This document shows, one piece after another, positions 25,764-33,401 of a DNA stretch of 64,000 nucleotides. The DNA is from JAIVJN01 sp036732565 (GTDB lineage: Bacteria; Acidobacteriota; Vicinamibacteria; Vicinamibacterales; UBA2999): assembly GCA_036732565.1 (NCBI GenBank), contig DAINCF010000001.1, positions 1 through 64,000 of the forward strand. Direction: 5' to 3'. The translations under genes were made by a program, and so were the position numbers. The notes beneath the pieces are model-generated. The model was not told where the DNA came from, did no database searches, and worked only from the letters and a program-made list of their open reading frames with translations. Within the stretch, counting starts at the first letter, position 1. Each line of letters begins with the position of its first letter.

Positions 25764-25775
25764 CGTAGCCTCCTT
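25764..25775 (-). promoter_or_regulatory. Strong Shine-Dalgarno and GTG start for the kinase gene
   Basis: AAGGAGG at 25769-25775, a four-base spacer, and GTG at 25762-25764, directly after the sigma factor stop (25782). The frame opened here is not the main kinase frame but lies one base off, which is the basis for suspecting a frameshift around 25670-25682. Confidence 0.6.
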
Positions 25776-25781
25776 CGTGAG

Positions 25782-26348
25782 TCAAGCCTGGCGCAACTGG
25801 TCGAATAACCACAGACGCGCAGTCAGCCAGTCTCGCTTGACCGTTCCGGTGGACAGTTCGAGTACGGTCGCTGTTTCCTCGATCGACAGCCCTCCAAAAA
25901 AGCGCAATTCGACGATCCGGGCCTGTCGTGAATCCAGTGCCGCGAGGCGACCGAGCGCCGCGTCGAGTGCCACGAGATCCGTCTCCGGAGTCATCGGCGC
26001 GGCCACCTCCGCCTCCTCCAGAGGAATAGGACGGACACCCAGACCGCGCTTCCACGCCGCACGCCTGCGAGCGTGATCCAATAGGACACGACGGGCCAAG
26101 CGCGCTGCGATGGCGAGGAAGTGCGCCCGATTCTGCCAATTGACTCGACGCTGATCAACCAGGCGCAAGTAGACCTCGTGCACGAGAGCCGTGGACTGCA
26201 GCGTGTGACCCGCGCGTTCTCCGCGCAACTGTCGGGCCGCCAATCGGCGGAGCTCCGGGTAGACGGCGCGAATCAGCTCGTCGAGCGCCGCCTGGTCGCC
26301 ACCCTGCCATCGTTGGAGTAGGCGGGTGACATCCGGCTCCTCAACCAT
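25782..26348 (-). CDS. ECF-type RNA polymerase sigma factor (acidobacterial TIGR02999-like)
   Basis: Alternative sigma factor, about 188 aa. Region 2 includes ALVHEVYLRLVDQ and NRAHFLAIAARLARRVLLDHAR, the wording typical of the TIGR02999 subgroup. Region 4 is LDSRQARIVELRFFGGLSIEETATVL with a helix-turn-helix. The start at 26348 (MVEEPDVTRLL) has AGGAGG five bases upstream and is preferred to an ATG nine codons earlier. Members of this subgroup usually have no anti-sigma factor beside them; the downstream kinase is the likely partner in control. Confidence 0.9.
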   Translation of the reverse strand: MVEEPDVTRLLQRWQGGDQAALDELIRAVYPELRRLAARQLRGERAGHTLQSTALVHEVYLRLVDQRRVNWQNRAHFLAIAARLARRVLLDHARRRAAWKRGLGVRPIPLEEAEVAAPMTPETDLVALDAALGRLAALDSRQARIVELRFFGGLSIEETATVLELSTGTVKRDWLTARLWLFDQLRQA

Positions 26349-26586
26349 CTGTGCCTCCTGCGTTACCGCCGGCACACGGGCGAACTGTGCCGCCGTCAGG
26401 CTTTGCTTGAGCGATTCAGAGAAGGTTGGATTATCGCCTGAACGAGAAAGGCTGCGTCTGAACCTTTAGGGCGGAATGTCCCTACTGGGGGAACGGCAGT
26501 CAGGCTCGACGCCGTTCCGACATCGCCGTTGAATACGTTTGGCAGTCTCGGAGCGGCCCCGAGGATCTACATATGAGCGCGCGCTT

Positions 26587-27039
26587 TCAGTAGGTGACCC
26601 GGTACAGCAACCACGCCTTCATCCATTCCGCGTTGCGCCGATGGTAGAAGTCGCGTGCGGGCGTGTTCCAATCGAGCACCTGCCAATCCATGCGACCGCA
26701 CCCACGCTGTTCGCCCATTGTCCGCACATGGTCGAAGAGCATGCCGCCCGCTCCCGAGCCGCGTGCGTCTTCCAGGACGAACAGATCTTCGAGATAGATC
26801 GTCGGCTTTGCCATGAAGCTCGAATAGGCCTCGAACCAGATCGCGTAGCCAACGGCCCGCCCGCCGTCGTCGACCGCGAGTGCGGCTTCGAAGCGCGGGC
26901 GCGGCCCCAACGCGTGGGAGCGAAGTCGCTCGACCGCCGCGGCATCTGGACGTTCGAGGTGCTCGTAGTCGGCAAGCGCGTGGATCAGCCGGACGAACTC
27001 GTCGAACCGATCTTCAGTGAGTGGAATGATGGTCATCAC
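26587..27039 (-). CDS. GNAT-family N-acetyltransferase
   Basis: Acetyl-CoA-dependent acetyltransferase, 150 aa. The fold signature is clear: IYLEDLFVLEDARGSGAGGM holds beta-4 and the pyrophosphate-binding loop (R-G-S-G-A-G-G), followed by a helix, and DWNTPARDFYHRRNAEWM near the end. The pattern resembles spermidine/diamine acetyltransferases of the SAT1 type, a group call made from memory. Cytoplasmic; substrate unknown. It stands 42 bases downstream of the DinB gene end on the same strand. Confidence 0.88.
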   Translation of the reverse strand: MMTIIPLTEDRFDEFVRLIHALADYEHLERPDAAAVERLRSHALGPRPRFEAALAVDDGGRAVGYAIWFEAYSSFMAKPTIYLEDLFVLEDARGSGAGGMLFDHVRTMGEQRGCGRMDWQVLDWNTPARDFYHRRNAEWMKAWLLYRVTY

Positions 27040-27081
27040 GGATTCGAGCGCGAGCCTGGAGCGGCGGCTCGTCTATCGAGA

Positions 27082-27570
27082 CTACTCCAGTCGCTTCCAG
27101 CCCCAGAGCTTCATCGTGTCGGTGGAGGACAAGCGGTGGCCGAGCTGATGTGCCAACATCGTGATCTGCCCGCGATGATGCGCATCGTGCTGCGCGAGGT
27201 AGAACATCATATTGACGGTCCGCCGCGGCATACCTTTGACTCGGCCCCGCCCGTCAACAAGCGCCGCGCGAAACAGCATCATGAACGCCTCGCGACTGTG
27301 CCCCAGCGCCCGGCGCGCGTCCGCCTGTGTCGACGAGGCGCGGTCCAGCGAGGGCAGATCTGGATCCGCCCCGCCCATCTTCGCGAACGTGCGCCGCACG
27401 CTCTGCATGTGGGCGACGATGGCGACAATCGACCGCCCGCCTCCGCCCGGCGGCTCGGCACGCCAGAGACTTCGTGGCAACACCGCAACCAAGAGCTCGC
27501 TGACGCGAAGCCCGTGGTCGAAGTTGTCCAGAAGCTCACGTTGCAAGTCGAAGGGCTGGCCAGACGCCAT
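27082..27570 (-). CDS. DinB/YfiT-like four-helix metalloprotein
   Basis: Member of the DinB superfamily of four-helix bundles with a metal site of three His, about 162 aa. Candidate ligands are in VAHMQSVRRTF and AQHDAHHRGQI, the usual two places. The start at 27570 (MASGQPFDLQREL) has GGAAGGA before it; an earlier ATG at 27627 would enter the zincin gene's leader. Thiol-dependent transferase activity is known for some family members; nothing here fixes a substrate. One of three DinB proteins in the window. Confidence 0.85.
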   Translation of the reverse strand: MASGQPFDLQRELLDNFDHGLRVSELLVAVLPRSLWRAEPPGGGGRSIVAIVAHMQSVRRTFAKMGGADPDLPSLDRASSTQADARRALGHSREAFMMLFRAALVDGRGRVKGMPRRTVNMMFYLAQHDAHHRGQITMLAHQLGHRLSSTDTMKLWGWKRLE

Positions 27571-27630
27571 CGGTATCCTTCCATGCGCCCGAAAGTATGG
27601 GCGCGGATGCGAAGAATACATTGTCATAGG

Positions 27631-28257
27631 TCAACGTGAGGCGATCAGTAGTCCACTTCCACCAGTGTCGGTGAGCTTCGCAATCTGGTCCGTTTGCAGT
27701 TGAAATGGCTCGCGCCGTCCTGTGAGGACATCCCGTCTGGTGTACGTCTGGCGCATCAATCCTGAATGCGAGTGCTGCGACGAATCGAGCAAGAGGTGCC
27801 CGAGCTCGTGGGCGATCACTTGGCCAACCATCCTCCCGAAGAGCGAGCGCACCGTTGGCTCACCCGCCTCAGTCATGCTCGCTCGCACCAATGCCAAGAC
27901 CGCTGCTGGCGAGATCACGATGACACGCCGCCAGGTCTTGCCAGCACGAAAGACGGCGCCGAGGGGGTGATCGGCAGGTCGTCCGCTTGCCGCTGATAGC
28001 TCGTCGTCTGCGCAGATCAGCTGAACGACCAGGCTTGGAGTGGTCTGTGCGAGGGCGTTGTCGGGCCACGCAAACGCGACTCCGTACGGCGCCCACACTG
28101 CGCTGACTTCTCGGCGTGCCACTTGGAGCACACGATCACTGATTGTGCACGGTCCCATCGTGACGGTCACAGTCAACACGGAGCTCGTTGCGGCCCCCGT
28201 GATCGTGACGCTAGTGAGAAGAACCGCCACTATCAGGCACAGCGCGTTGCGCTTCAT
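27631..28257 (-). CDS. Secreted zincin-like putative metalloprotease
   Basis: Exported protein, 208 aa. The start at 28257 has AGGAGGA four bases upstream and gives a clean signal peptide (MKRNALCLIVAVLL). A zinc-binding helix HELGH (150-154) is followed by H162, H164 and a Met at 168 (SGLMR), so a third His ligand and a Met-turn-like element are present but spaced differently from classical metzincins (HExxHxxGxxH). No other domain is seen. It is the last gene downstream of the Hsp70/coiled-coil cluster and may belong to it; its first codons overlap the end of a preceding small ORF. Confidence 0.7.
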   Translation of the reverse strand: MKRNALCLIVAVLLTSVTITGAATSSVLTVTVTMGPCTISDRVLQVARREVSAVWAPYGVAFAWPDNALAQTTPSLVVQLICADDELSAASGRPADHPLGAVFRAGKTWRRVIVISPAAVLALVRASMTEAGEPTVRSLFGRMVGQVIAHELGHLLLDSSQHSHSGLMRQTYTRRDVLTGRREPFQLQTDQIAKLTDTGGSGLLIASR

Positions 28258-28582
28258 CGCTTCCTCCTGCGCCACTCAGGACGGACGACAGAAGGAAGTT
28301 CGCGTGTGCAATTCCCGACGATGCTGGTGAGACTACATACGTCGAGTTCTGGAGTCTTCTGTGAGCGGGTGAGACCAACGTGCTACCGCAGCCGACGAGA
28401 TGGAATCCTGCTTCGCGGTCCGGATCTGGATTCTGCCGTTTCGTCCAAAGCAGTGCGTGTGGCAACAGTACGTCCTTCAACACCGCGTCGCGAGCCCAAG
28501 CCGTTGCAACGCCATTGTTGACGACGATGACGGCAAACGATCGACCGTTCACGTCCGCACGAAATGTCAGTCTGTTCGACAT
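28211..28582 (-). CDS. Small hypothetical protein after the coiled-coil gene
   Basis: A 123-codon frame opening MSNRLTFRADVNGR with a very good ribosome-binding site (GGAGG, six bases, ATG). The first 80 residues look protein-like (FAVIVVNNGVATAWARD), with no known domain. The last 15 codons overlap the start of the zincin gene, which is unusual and lowers confidence that the whole frame is used. It lies 98 bases after the coiled-coil gene, on the same strand. Confidence 0.5.
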   Translation of the reverse strand: MSNRLTFRADVNGRSFAVIVVNNGVATAWARDAVLKDVLLPHALLWTKRQNPDPDREAGFHLVGCGSTLVSPAHRRLQNSTYVVSPASSGIAHANFLLSSVLSGAGGSDEAQRAVPDSGGSSH

Positions 28583-28680
28583 GACTCGCCTCCATGAACT
28601 CGACTTGCGTACTCTGCGCGTGAGGGGAGGTAGCGGTTCGTCGCCTCTCCTTGACCAATCGCCTGCGGCGCAACCCAGGC

Positions 28681-31068
28681 TCAGCCAGCGAACATGCTTG
28701 CGCGTGCTGCCGCCGCCGCTGCTTCGGAAGCCGCTGCGGCCGCGCGTTCGGCTGACTGGACCGCGTCGTTGGCTTCTTGCTCCGCTCGCCGCGCGGATTC
28801 CTCGGTTGTCTTGACGAGATCGTTTGCCTGATCGCGCAGTTCGGAAATCGCGCGGGTCAGCTCGTCGCACTCGTCGCGGAGGCGCACGATCTCCTCCTGA
28901 AGCCGTCGTGCTTCCTGCTCGTGATCGCTGCACTGCCGTTCGTGGTCTGCGGTGTCCTGCTCATGTTGTTGGGTCTTGCCGACAAGCTCTTCGCCCTGGT
29001 TTGCCGCATCCTGGATCTGACCGAGCAGTTGCGTCGACTCTTGTTCATGCGCGCCGCATTCCTGAACGAGGCGTTGTGCCTCGCTCGCATGCTCGCCGAT
29101 CGTAGCGAGCTCCTTGTTGGCGTCGGCCACTGCTTGTTGGATTTCGCCGACGAGCGATGACGCTTCATCGGCGCTCGCCTCGATCCGGGATACGGTCTCA
29201 TCGGCTCGAGCTGCGTGATCCTCTATTTGAGTAACCAGATCGCTGGCCGATTTGGCATGCTCGCTGGCCACCTCCGCGTGGCCCTCAGCGGTTGTGGCGT
29301 GTTGACCGGCGTCCCCAGCCTGTTGTTCGGCAATGCCCGCCTGCTGTTCCGCCGCCGACGCCTGCTGCTCGGCAACACCAGCGTGCTGCTGTGCCGTCGT
29401 TGCCTGCTCTTCGGCCACGCCCGCCTGTTGCTCGGCCGTCGACGCCTGCTGCTCCGCAGTGCTGGCGAACTGCTCTGCCACCGTCGCATGCTGTTCGGCA
29501 GTGCCGGCTTGCTCCGCCGCCGCATCGGATTGTTCCTGCGCGATGGATGCCTGTTGTTCGGCGGCCTGGGCCTGTTCCTCCGCGCGTCCAGCCTGTTGTT
29601 CTGCGGAGGCGGCATGAGTATCGGCAGCCGCTTCGTGTCGCTCCGCAGCACCCGCGTGTTGTTCGGCTACCGACGCGTGCTGCTCGGCCGCCGTCGCTTG
29701 CTGTTCCGCGGCCGTCGCTTGCAGCTCGGCCCCGCTCGCATGCTGCTCCGCGACACCGGCTTGTTGTTCTGCGAGGGTAGCCTGTTGCTCTGCCGCCGTG
29801 GCTTGCTGCTCGGCAGCGGTGGCCTGCTGTTCGGCGAGGCCGGCCTGTTGCTCCGCGGTCGTTGCCTGTTGTTCTGCAGCACTCGCTTGCTGCTCTGCGA
29901 CGCCGGCGTGTTGCTCGGCCGCGCCGGCCTGCTGCTCCGCCGTGCCAGCGTGTTGTTCCGCGGTTCCGGCATGCTGCTCAGCGGCGGCACTCTGTTGCTC
30001 GGCCAACCCCGATGCCTGTTCTGCGCTAGCAGAGTGTTGTTCGGCTACCCCAACTTGTTGCTCAGCCGCACCCGCATGTTGTTCAGCACTCGTAGCATGC
30101 TGCTCCGCATCGCCCGAATGCTGCTGCGCCAGGCCAGCCTGTTGTTCCGCTTGGTCCGCCTGGTCTGCTGCCGCTTGCGCGCGCTCGGCCGCTGCCTCTG
30201 CCTGTTCGCCGGCCGATTCGGCATGCTCTTGTGCCTCGCGCGCGGCGTCCGCCGCGCTCTGACTGCTGTTGTTGGCATCCGCGGCGGCCTCTGCCGCACT
30301 CTCGCCATTGAACTGATCGGCCACATTCCCCTCCAACTCGGTTGAGCCAACGGTTCCTGAGGACAGTCCCGATGCGCTGCCTGCCGGCTGTTCGAATACC
30401 TTGAGGTCCCGGAGTAGGTCTTTCTCCCGTTGGTGCAGACGTTCGAGCTGACTCTCCATCTGACGCCGAGCGTCCAGCGTCTGCTCGCCGATTCGATCGA
30501 CTTGTTCGAGATCGCCCACCAACCGGCGGTTGCCCTCGACGACGTCGCTGAGGGCTTTTCCGAGGCCCGTCACGGTGTCGAGTGGTCCGAAGTCCGCCTC
30601 GCCACCGCTCAGGCGGTCAGCTGTCTTCGCCAACTCGCCAATGCCTTGAGCGATCGGCGCCACGCCCGCGGCGTTCCCATCGAGAATCTTGCCGAAGCCC
30701 TCGAGAGTGTTCCCTACCCCTTTGCTCGCGCTACCAAAGGCACCGTCACCTGCGCCTCCGAGCTTCAGCACTCCGGCGGCCTTGCCGAGGTCATCCTTCG
30801 CGTAGAGGAGGTCGATCCCATCTTGAACGACGCCGTAGGCGGCTTTGAGAGGTGGCACGCGGTCTCCGACAGCGGCGAAGGTTCCATCGGCAACGCCTTT
30901 GATGATCTGCGCCCCAGATGAGATCATCCCTAACCTGGCGTCGCCGATACCCTCAGCCGACGACTGCTCGAGATCACCCATGACACGTCGAATATCAGTG
31001 ATGGCATTTCTCACTCGCTCGAGGTGCGCTTCGACATCCTGGGGTGTTCGTGGACGACTGTCGCTCAT
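28681..31068 (-). CDS. Giant alanine-heptad coiled-coil protein
   Basis: Protein of 795 aa without signal peptide or membrane helix. Residues 1-235 form a mostly helical head (start MSDSRPRTPQDVEAHLERV). From about residue 307 to 607 there are 43 consecutive seven-residue units of the form A-E-Q-(Q/H)-A-x-x without a break. Ala at positions 1 and 5 gives the 4-3 spacing of a coiled-coil core packed entirely with Ala (an Alacoil-like rod). A second, more ordinary coiled coil (IVRLRDECDELTRAISEL) and an Ala-rich end follow. The start at 31068 is chosen for its spacing from AGGG; an ATG two codons earlier exists. It follows the J-like gene by a few bases. A scaffold or filament role is inferred; no homologue is recognised. 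Confidence 0.9.
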   Translation of the reverse strand: MSDSRPRTPQDVEAHLERVRNAITDIRRVMGDLEQSSAEGIGDARLGMISSGAQIIKGVADGTFAAVGDRVPPLKAAYGVVQDGIDLLYAKDDLGKAAGVLKLGGAGDGAFGSASKGVGNTLEGFGKILDGNAAGVAPIAQGIGELAKTADRLSGGEADFGPLDTVTGLGKALSDVVEGNRRLVGDLEQVDRIGEQTLDARRQMESQLERLHQREKDLLRDLKVFEQPAGSASGLSSGTVGSTELEGNVADQFNGESAAEAAADANNSSQSAADAAREAQEHAESAGEQAEAAAERAQAAADQADQAEQQAGLAQQHSGDAEQHATSAEQHAGAAEQQVGVAEQHSASAEQASGLAEQQSAAAEQHAGTAEQHAGTAEQQAGAAEQHAGVAEQQASAAEQQATTAEQQAGLAEQQATAAEQQATAAEQQATLAEQQAGVAEQHASGAELQATAAEQQATAAEQHASVAEQHAGAAERHEAAADTHAASAEQQAGRAEEQAQAAEQQASIAQEQSDAAAEQAGTAEQHATVAEQFASTAEQQASTAEQQAGVAEEQATTAQQHAGVAEQQASAAEQQAGIAEQQAGDAGQHATTAEGHAEVASEHAKSASDLVTQIEDHAARADETVSRIEASADEASSLVGEIQQAVADANKELATIGEHASEAQRLVQECGAHEQESTQLLGQIQDAANQGEELVGKTQQHEQDTADHERQCSDHEQEARRLQEEIVRLRDECDELTRAISELRDQANDLVKTTEESARRAEQEANDAVQSAERAAAAASEAAAAAARASMFAG
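29248..30150 (-). repeat. 43 tandem 21-bp coding repeats (heptad array)
   Basis: The DNA of the alanine-heptad region: 43 in-phase units of 21 bases, encoding AEQQAxx/AEQHAxx. Synonymous codons differ freely between units (Gln CAA/CAG, Ala GCG/GCC/GCA/GCT), so the array is old or kept by protein-level selection rather than freshly copied. Long open frames on the opposite strand are a by-product of this composition. Confidence 0.85.
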
Positions 31069-31080
31069 GGTCATGCCCTA

Positions 31081-31890
31081 TCAATCGAGCTCGAGGGGGA
31101 GCGTCTTGTCCAGACGATCGACATCGAGTGACCAGATGCCTGTCTTCAGGAATGGCTCCGCATCGGCGTACTGGATCAGGAGGGCATACGACAGCAAGCG
31201 GCCGTCCCAGTCGCGCCCGCGGCCGAGCCCCGAGTCGATCTGGGCTACTTCGTCCGGCTTCAGCGCCCATTCTGGGTAGCCGTAGCTTCCGCTGTGGGCG
31301 ACGTGTAGCCCCGTCTTCACACTGGAATAGACGACCGCCGCGGCAAGAATCCGTATGGATCCCCGCGATCGGTTGCGGACGCGCATCCGCTCGTCAACGA
31401 ACAGCGCATTGAGCTCCGAGATGGTCGATTCCGCCGCTGCCAGGCGCTGTTGTGCCTGTTGCACGGTAGCGGACAGATCGGCGCGTGCCTGCCGCTCACG
31501 CCACCACCCAAGACCCATGGCGGTGACGAGGGTCAGCAGCACTGCCGAGATGACGCCCGCAACGAGTGTCGATCGGGGAAGCACGTCGGGCGCGGCCACC
31601 GCCTCTTGTCCACGGGCGGTTGGAGCTGTGAATGGTGTCGCATTCATTGCAAGTGCTGGCTCATTTGCGGGAAGGTCGATGTTGCGATCGGCCTCTCCTG
31701 GTGCGAGGAGCTCGCACGCGTCTCGCAAGTCCTGCAACGCCTTCTGGTAGGTGCGTCGCAGCGTCGGTGTCGGAGCGTTGGTCAGCCGGATGTGCGTGTC
31801 GGTGTGCAGCGCCTGAAACTGTCGGCGGACCTCCGCGCGGGCAGCATCGCGTTGGCATCCGAGGAGGGCCTCAGCCGCTTCGCGTGTCAT
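31081..31890 (-). CDS. Membrane-anchored J-domain-like protein with HTD motif
   Basis: Protein of 269 aa. Residues 3-65 resemble a J domain: helix EAAEALLGCQRDAARAEVRRQF, a loop with H-T-D (29-31) where J proteins have HPD, and a helix TLRRTYQKALQDLRDACELL. A membrane helix lies at about 108-130, then a short coiled coil (TVQQAQQRLAAAESTISEL) and a C-terminal domain that should be outside the membrane. The ATG overlaps the Hsp70 stop as ATGA. A J-like partner for the adjacent Hsp70-like ATPase is the natural reading; the HPD change and low similarity make this an inference. Confidence 0.7.
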   Translation of the reverse strand: MTREAAEALLGCQRDAARAEVRRQFQALHTDTHIRLTNAPTPTLRRTYQKALQDLRDACELLAPGEADRNIDLPANEPALAMNATPFTAPTARGQEAVAAPDVLPRSTLVAGVISAVLLTLVTAMGLGWWRERQARADLSATVQQAQQRLAAAESTISELNALFVDERMRVRNRSRGSIRILAAAVVYSSVKTGLHVAHSGSYGYPEWALKPDEVAQIDSGLGRGRDWDGRLLSYALLIQYADAEPFLKTGIWSLDVDRLDKTLPLELD

Positions 31891-33401
31891 AAATGGTTCA
31901 CCGGCGTGGCGCGCACTAACGCGTGCTGGCGGGCAAGTGCCGCTGCTGCACTGGCATCGTCGCGCGAAAAGAGCTGCTCGAGCTCGAGTCCGGACTCGGC
32001 ATCGTAGGCGCTCACCGCGACCGTAGAGTCGGCGCGCACTTCGATGGTGACGTCGACCGGATAATTGAGTCTCGGTCGTGCCAAGGGGCCCACCACCAAA
32101 TCGCCCAAGTAAGTTTCTTGGCCATCGCCTGGCCGAAACTGCACGATCTCGAGCACGATCCGTTCTTGCTCGGCGCGAGTTGTGAAGAAGGTCCGAGTCG
32201 CGCGGCCTGGTAACGGTACGTTCTGGGGGACCACGGCATCGAACGTGACGCGGCCAGTGTGCGGGTCGACGACGCGCACGCCGGTGGCGTGGCCGCTAAC
32301 GCCTCGCAGCGTGGGTGGCAGGTCGAGTGCCTCAGCGTCTCCCGACAATTGCAACGCGTGAATAGCCGCCCCGAACGCCACGGCCTTCCCGGGCTCGTGA
32401 TAGCGCACACGCTCGGGGAAAAGGCGTTCCATCCGGTCCCGAATCGCTGGCACCATCGACGAACCGCCGACGAGCAATACGTCATCGATGTCATCGGGTT
32501 CGAGGCGGGCCGATCGAACGCATTCGAGCGCCAGCGCCTGACAGCGATCGAGGAGCGGGCCAATCTGTTCGTCGAATGCATACACCGCGATTCGCACGTC
32601 CAGCGGCAAGTCGCCCATCAGCAGGGTGCGCCGGACGACAGGCCGGGTAGTCGCGCAAAGCTCAATCTTGAGTGCCTCTGCTGCGCGCCGCAGATCCAGC
32701 AGCGTACGGGCAGTACTGGACAAACGCGTGCGGAGCCGCTCGTCGCACCCCGACAACAGTAATGCGGCAACCGCGTCGTCGAGTTCCTTACCCCCGAGAT
32801 CGGCGACGCCAGCCTTGGACAGCACAGTAAGGCCGGAGCTTTGACAGGCAACCACGGATACGTCGCAGGTGCCCCCGCCCCAGTCGAACACCAACACGAC
32901 GCGATCATCTGCTCCAACGGTGGCGCCGTAGTGAAGAGCAGCGGCCACCGGTTCCTCGACCAGATGCATCACCGGCAGATCGGCCATCATGGCGGCGGCA
33001 ATCACCGCTCTCCGCTGCGGGTCCGTGAAGTGTGCAGGAACTGTGATGACCCCACCATCGATCTGGGCATCACCCGATGTCTCTGCGTCGTAGCGGAGTT
33101 TCTTGAGGATGAGAGCCGCGAGCGCTTCCGCGCGCCAACCGGCTCCCCGGGCGTCGAAGCAGATCGGCTCGGCGGTGCCGAGGCTGCGCTTGAAGTATCG
33201 CAGCGCGACGAGATGCGGCTCTTCGTCAAGGAGCGCTTCCGCCGTGCGCCCGACATATGCGGCCTGACTCGCGAAACACACAACCGATGGCGTGTGAAAC
33301 AGGTCCTGCTGCACGCAGTCCGGCAGGAGCAACGGCGTGCCGTCGGCGTTGACGCGGGCCACGAGCGCATAGCTATTGCCCAGATCGATGCCGATTCTCA
33401 T
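31887..33401 (-). CDS. Hsp70/DnaK-like ATPase with short C-terminal domain
   Basis: Actin-fold ATPase, 504 aa (DnaK is about 640). Nucleotide-binding domain complete: phosphate-1 GIDLGNSYALV (4-14), K71, EEPVAAALHYG (149-159), phosphate-2 FDWGGGTCDVS (172-182), DLGGKELDD (201-209) and adenosine motif DVLLVGGSSMVP (307-318). Only about 120 residues remain for a substrate-binding beta domain; the helical lid and any EEVD-like tail are missing. Overlaps both neighbours by four bases (ATGA junctions), so it is translationally coupled to the coiled-coil membrane protein before it and the J-like protein after it. No GrpE is nearby. Probably a specialised chaperone or a regulatory ATPase, not the housekeeping DnaK. 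Confidence 0.9.
   Translation of the reverse strand: MRIGIDLGNSYALVARVNADGTPLLLPDCVQQDLFHTPSVVCFASQAAYVGRTAEALLDEEPHLVALRYFKRSLGTAEPICFDARGAGWRAEALAALILKKLRYDAETSGDAQIDGGVITVPAHFTDPQRRAVIAAAMMADLPVMHLVEEPVAAALHYGATVGADDRVVLVFDWGGGTCDVSVVACQSSGLTVLSKAGVADLGGKELDDAVAALLLSGCDERLRTRLSSTARTLLDLRRAAEALKIELCATTRPVVRRTLLMGDLPLDVRIAVYAFDEQIGPLLDRCQALALECVRSARLEPDDIDDVLLVGGSSMVPAIRDRMERLFPERVRYHEPGKAVAFGAAIHALQLSGDAEALDLPPTLRGVSGHATGVRVVDPHTGRVTFDAVVPQNVPLPGRATRTFFTTRAEQERIVLEIVQFRPGDGQETYLGDLVVGPLARPRLNYPVDVTIEVRADSTVAVSAYDAESGLELEQLFSRDDASAAAALARQHALVRATPVNHL

Noticed and set aside
26349..26586. Small gene or RNA in the gap upstream of the ECF sigma factor
   Set aside because: No frame with a ribosome-binding site, no palindrome or terminator; treated as plain promoter region.
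29248..30150. CRISPR-like or satellite array
   Set aside because: Units are contiguous 21-mers with no spacers and stay in one coding frame.
29215..30345. Long open plus-strand frame rich in Leu/Arg over the heptad array
   Set aside because: It is antisense to the 21-bp coding repeats, whose composition keeps stops out of several frames; no ribosome-binding site or domain.
31887..33401. Housekeeping DnaK
   Set aside because: Too short, no lid, no GrpE/DnaJ neighbours, and embedded in an envelope cluster.
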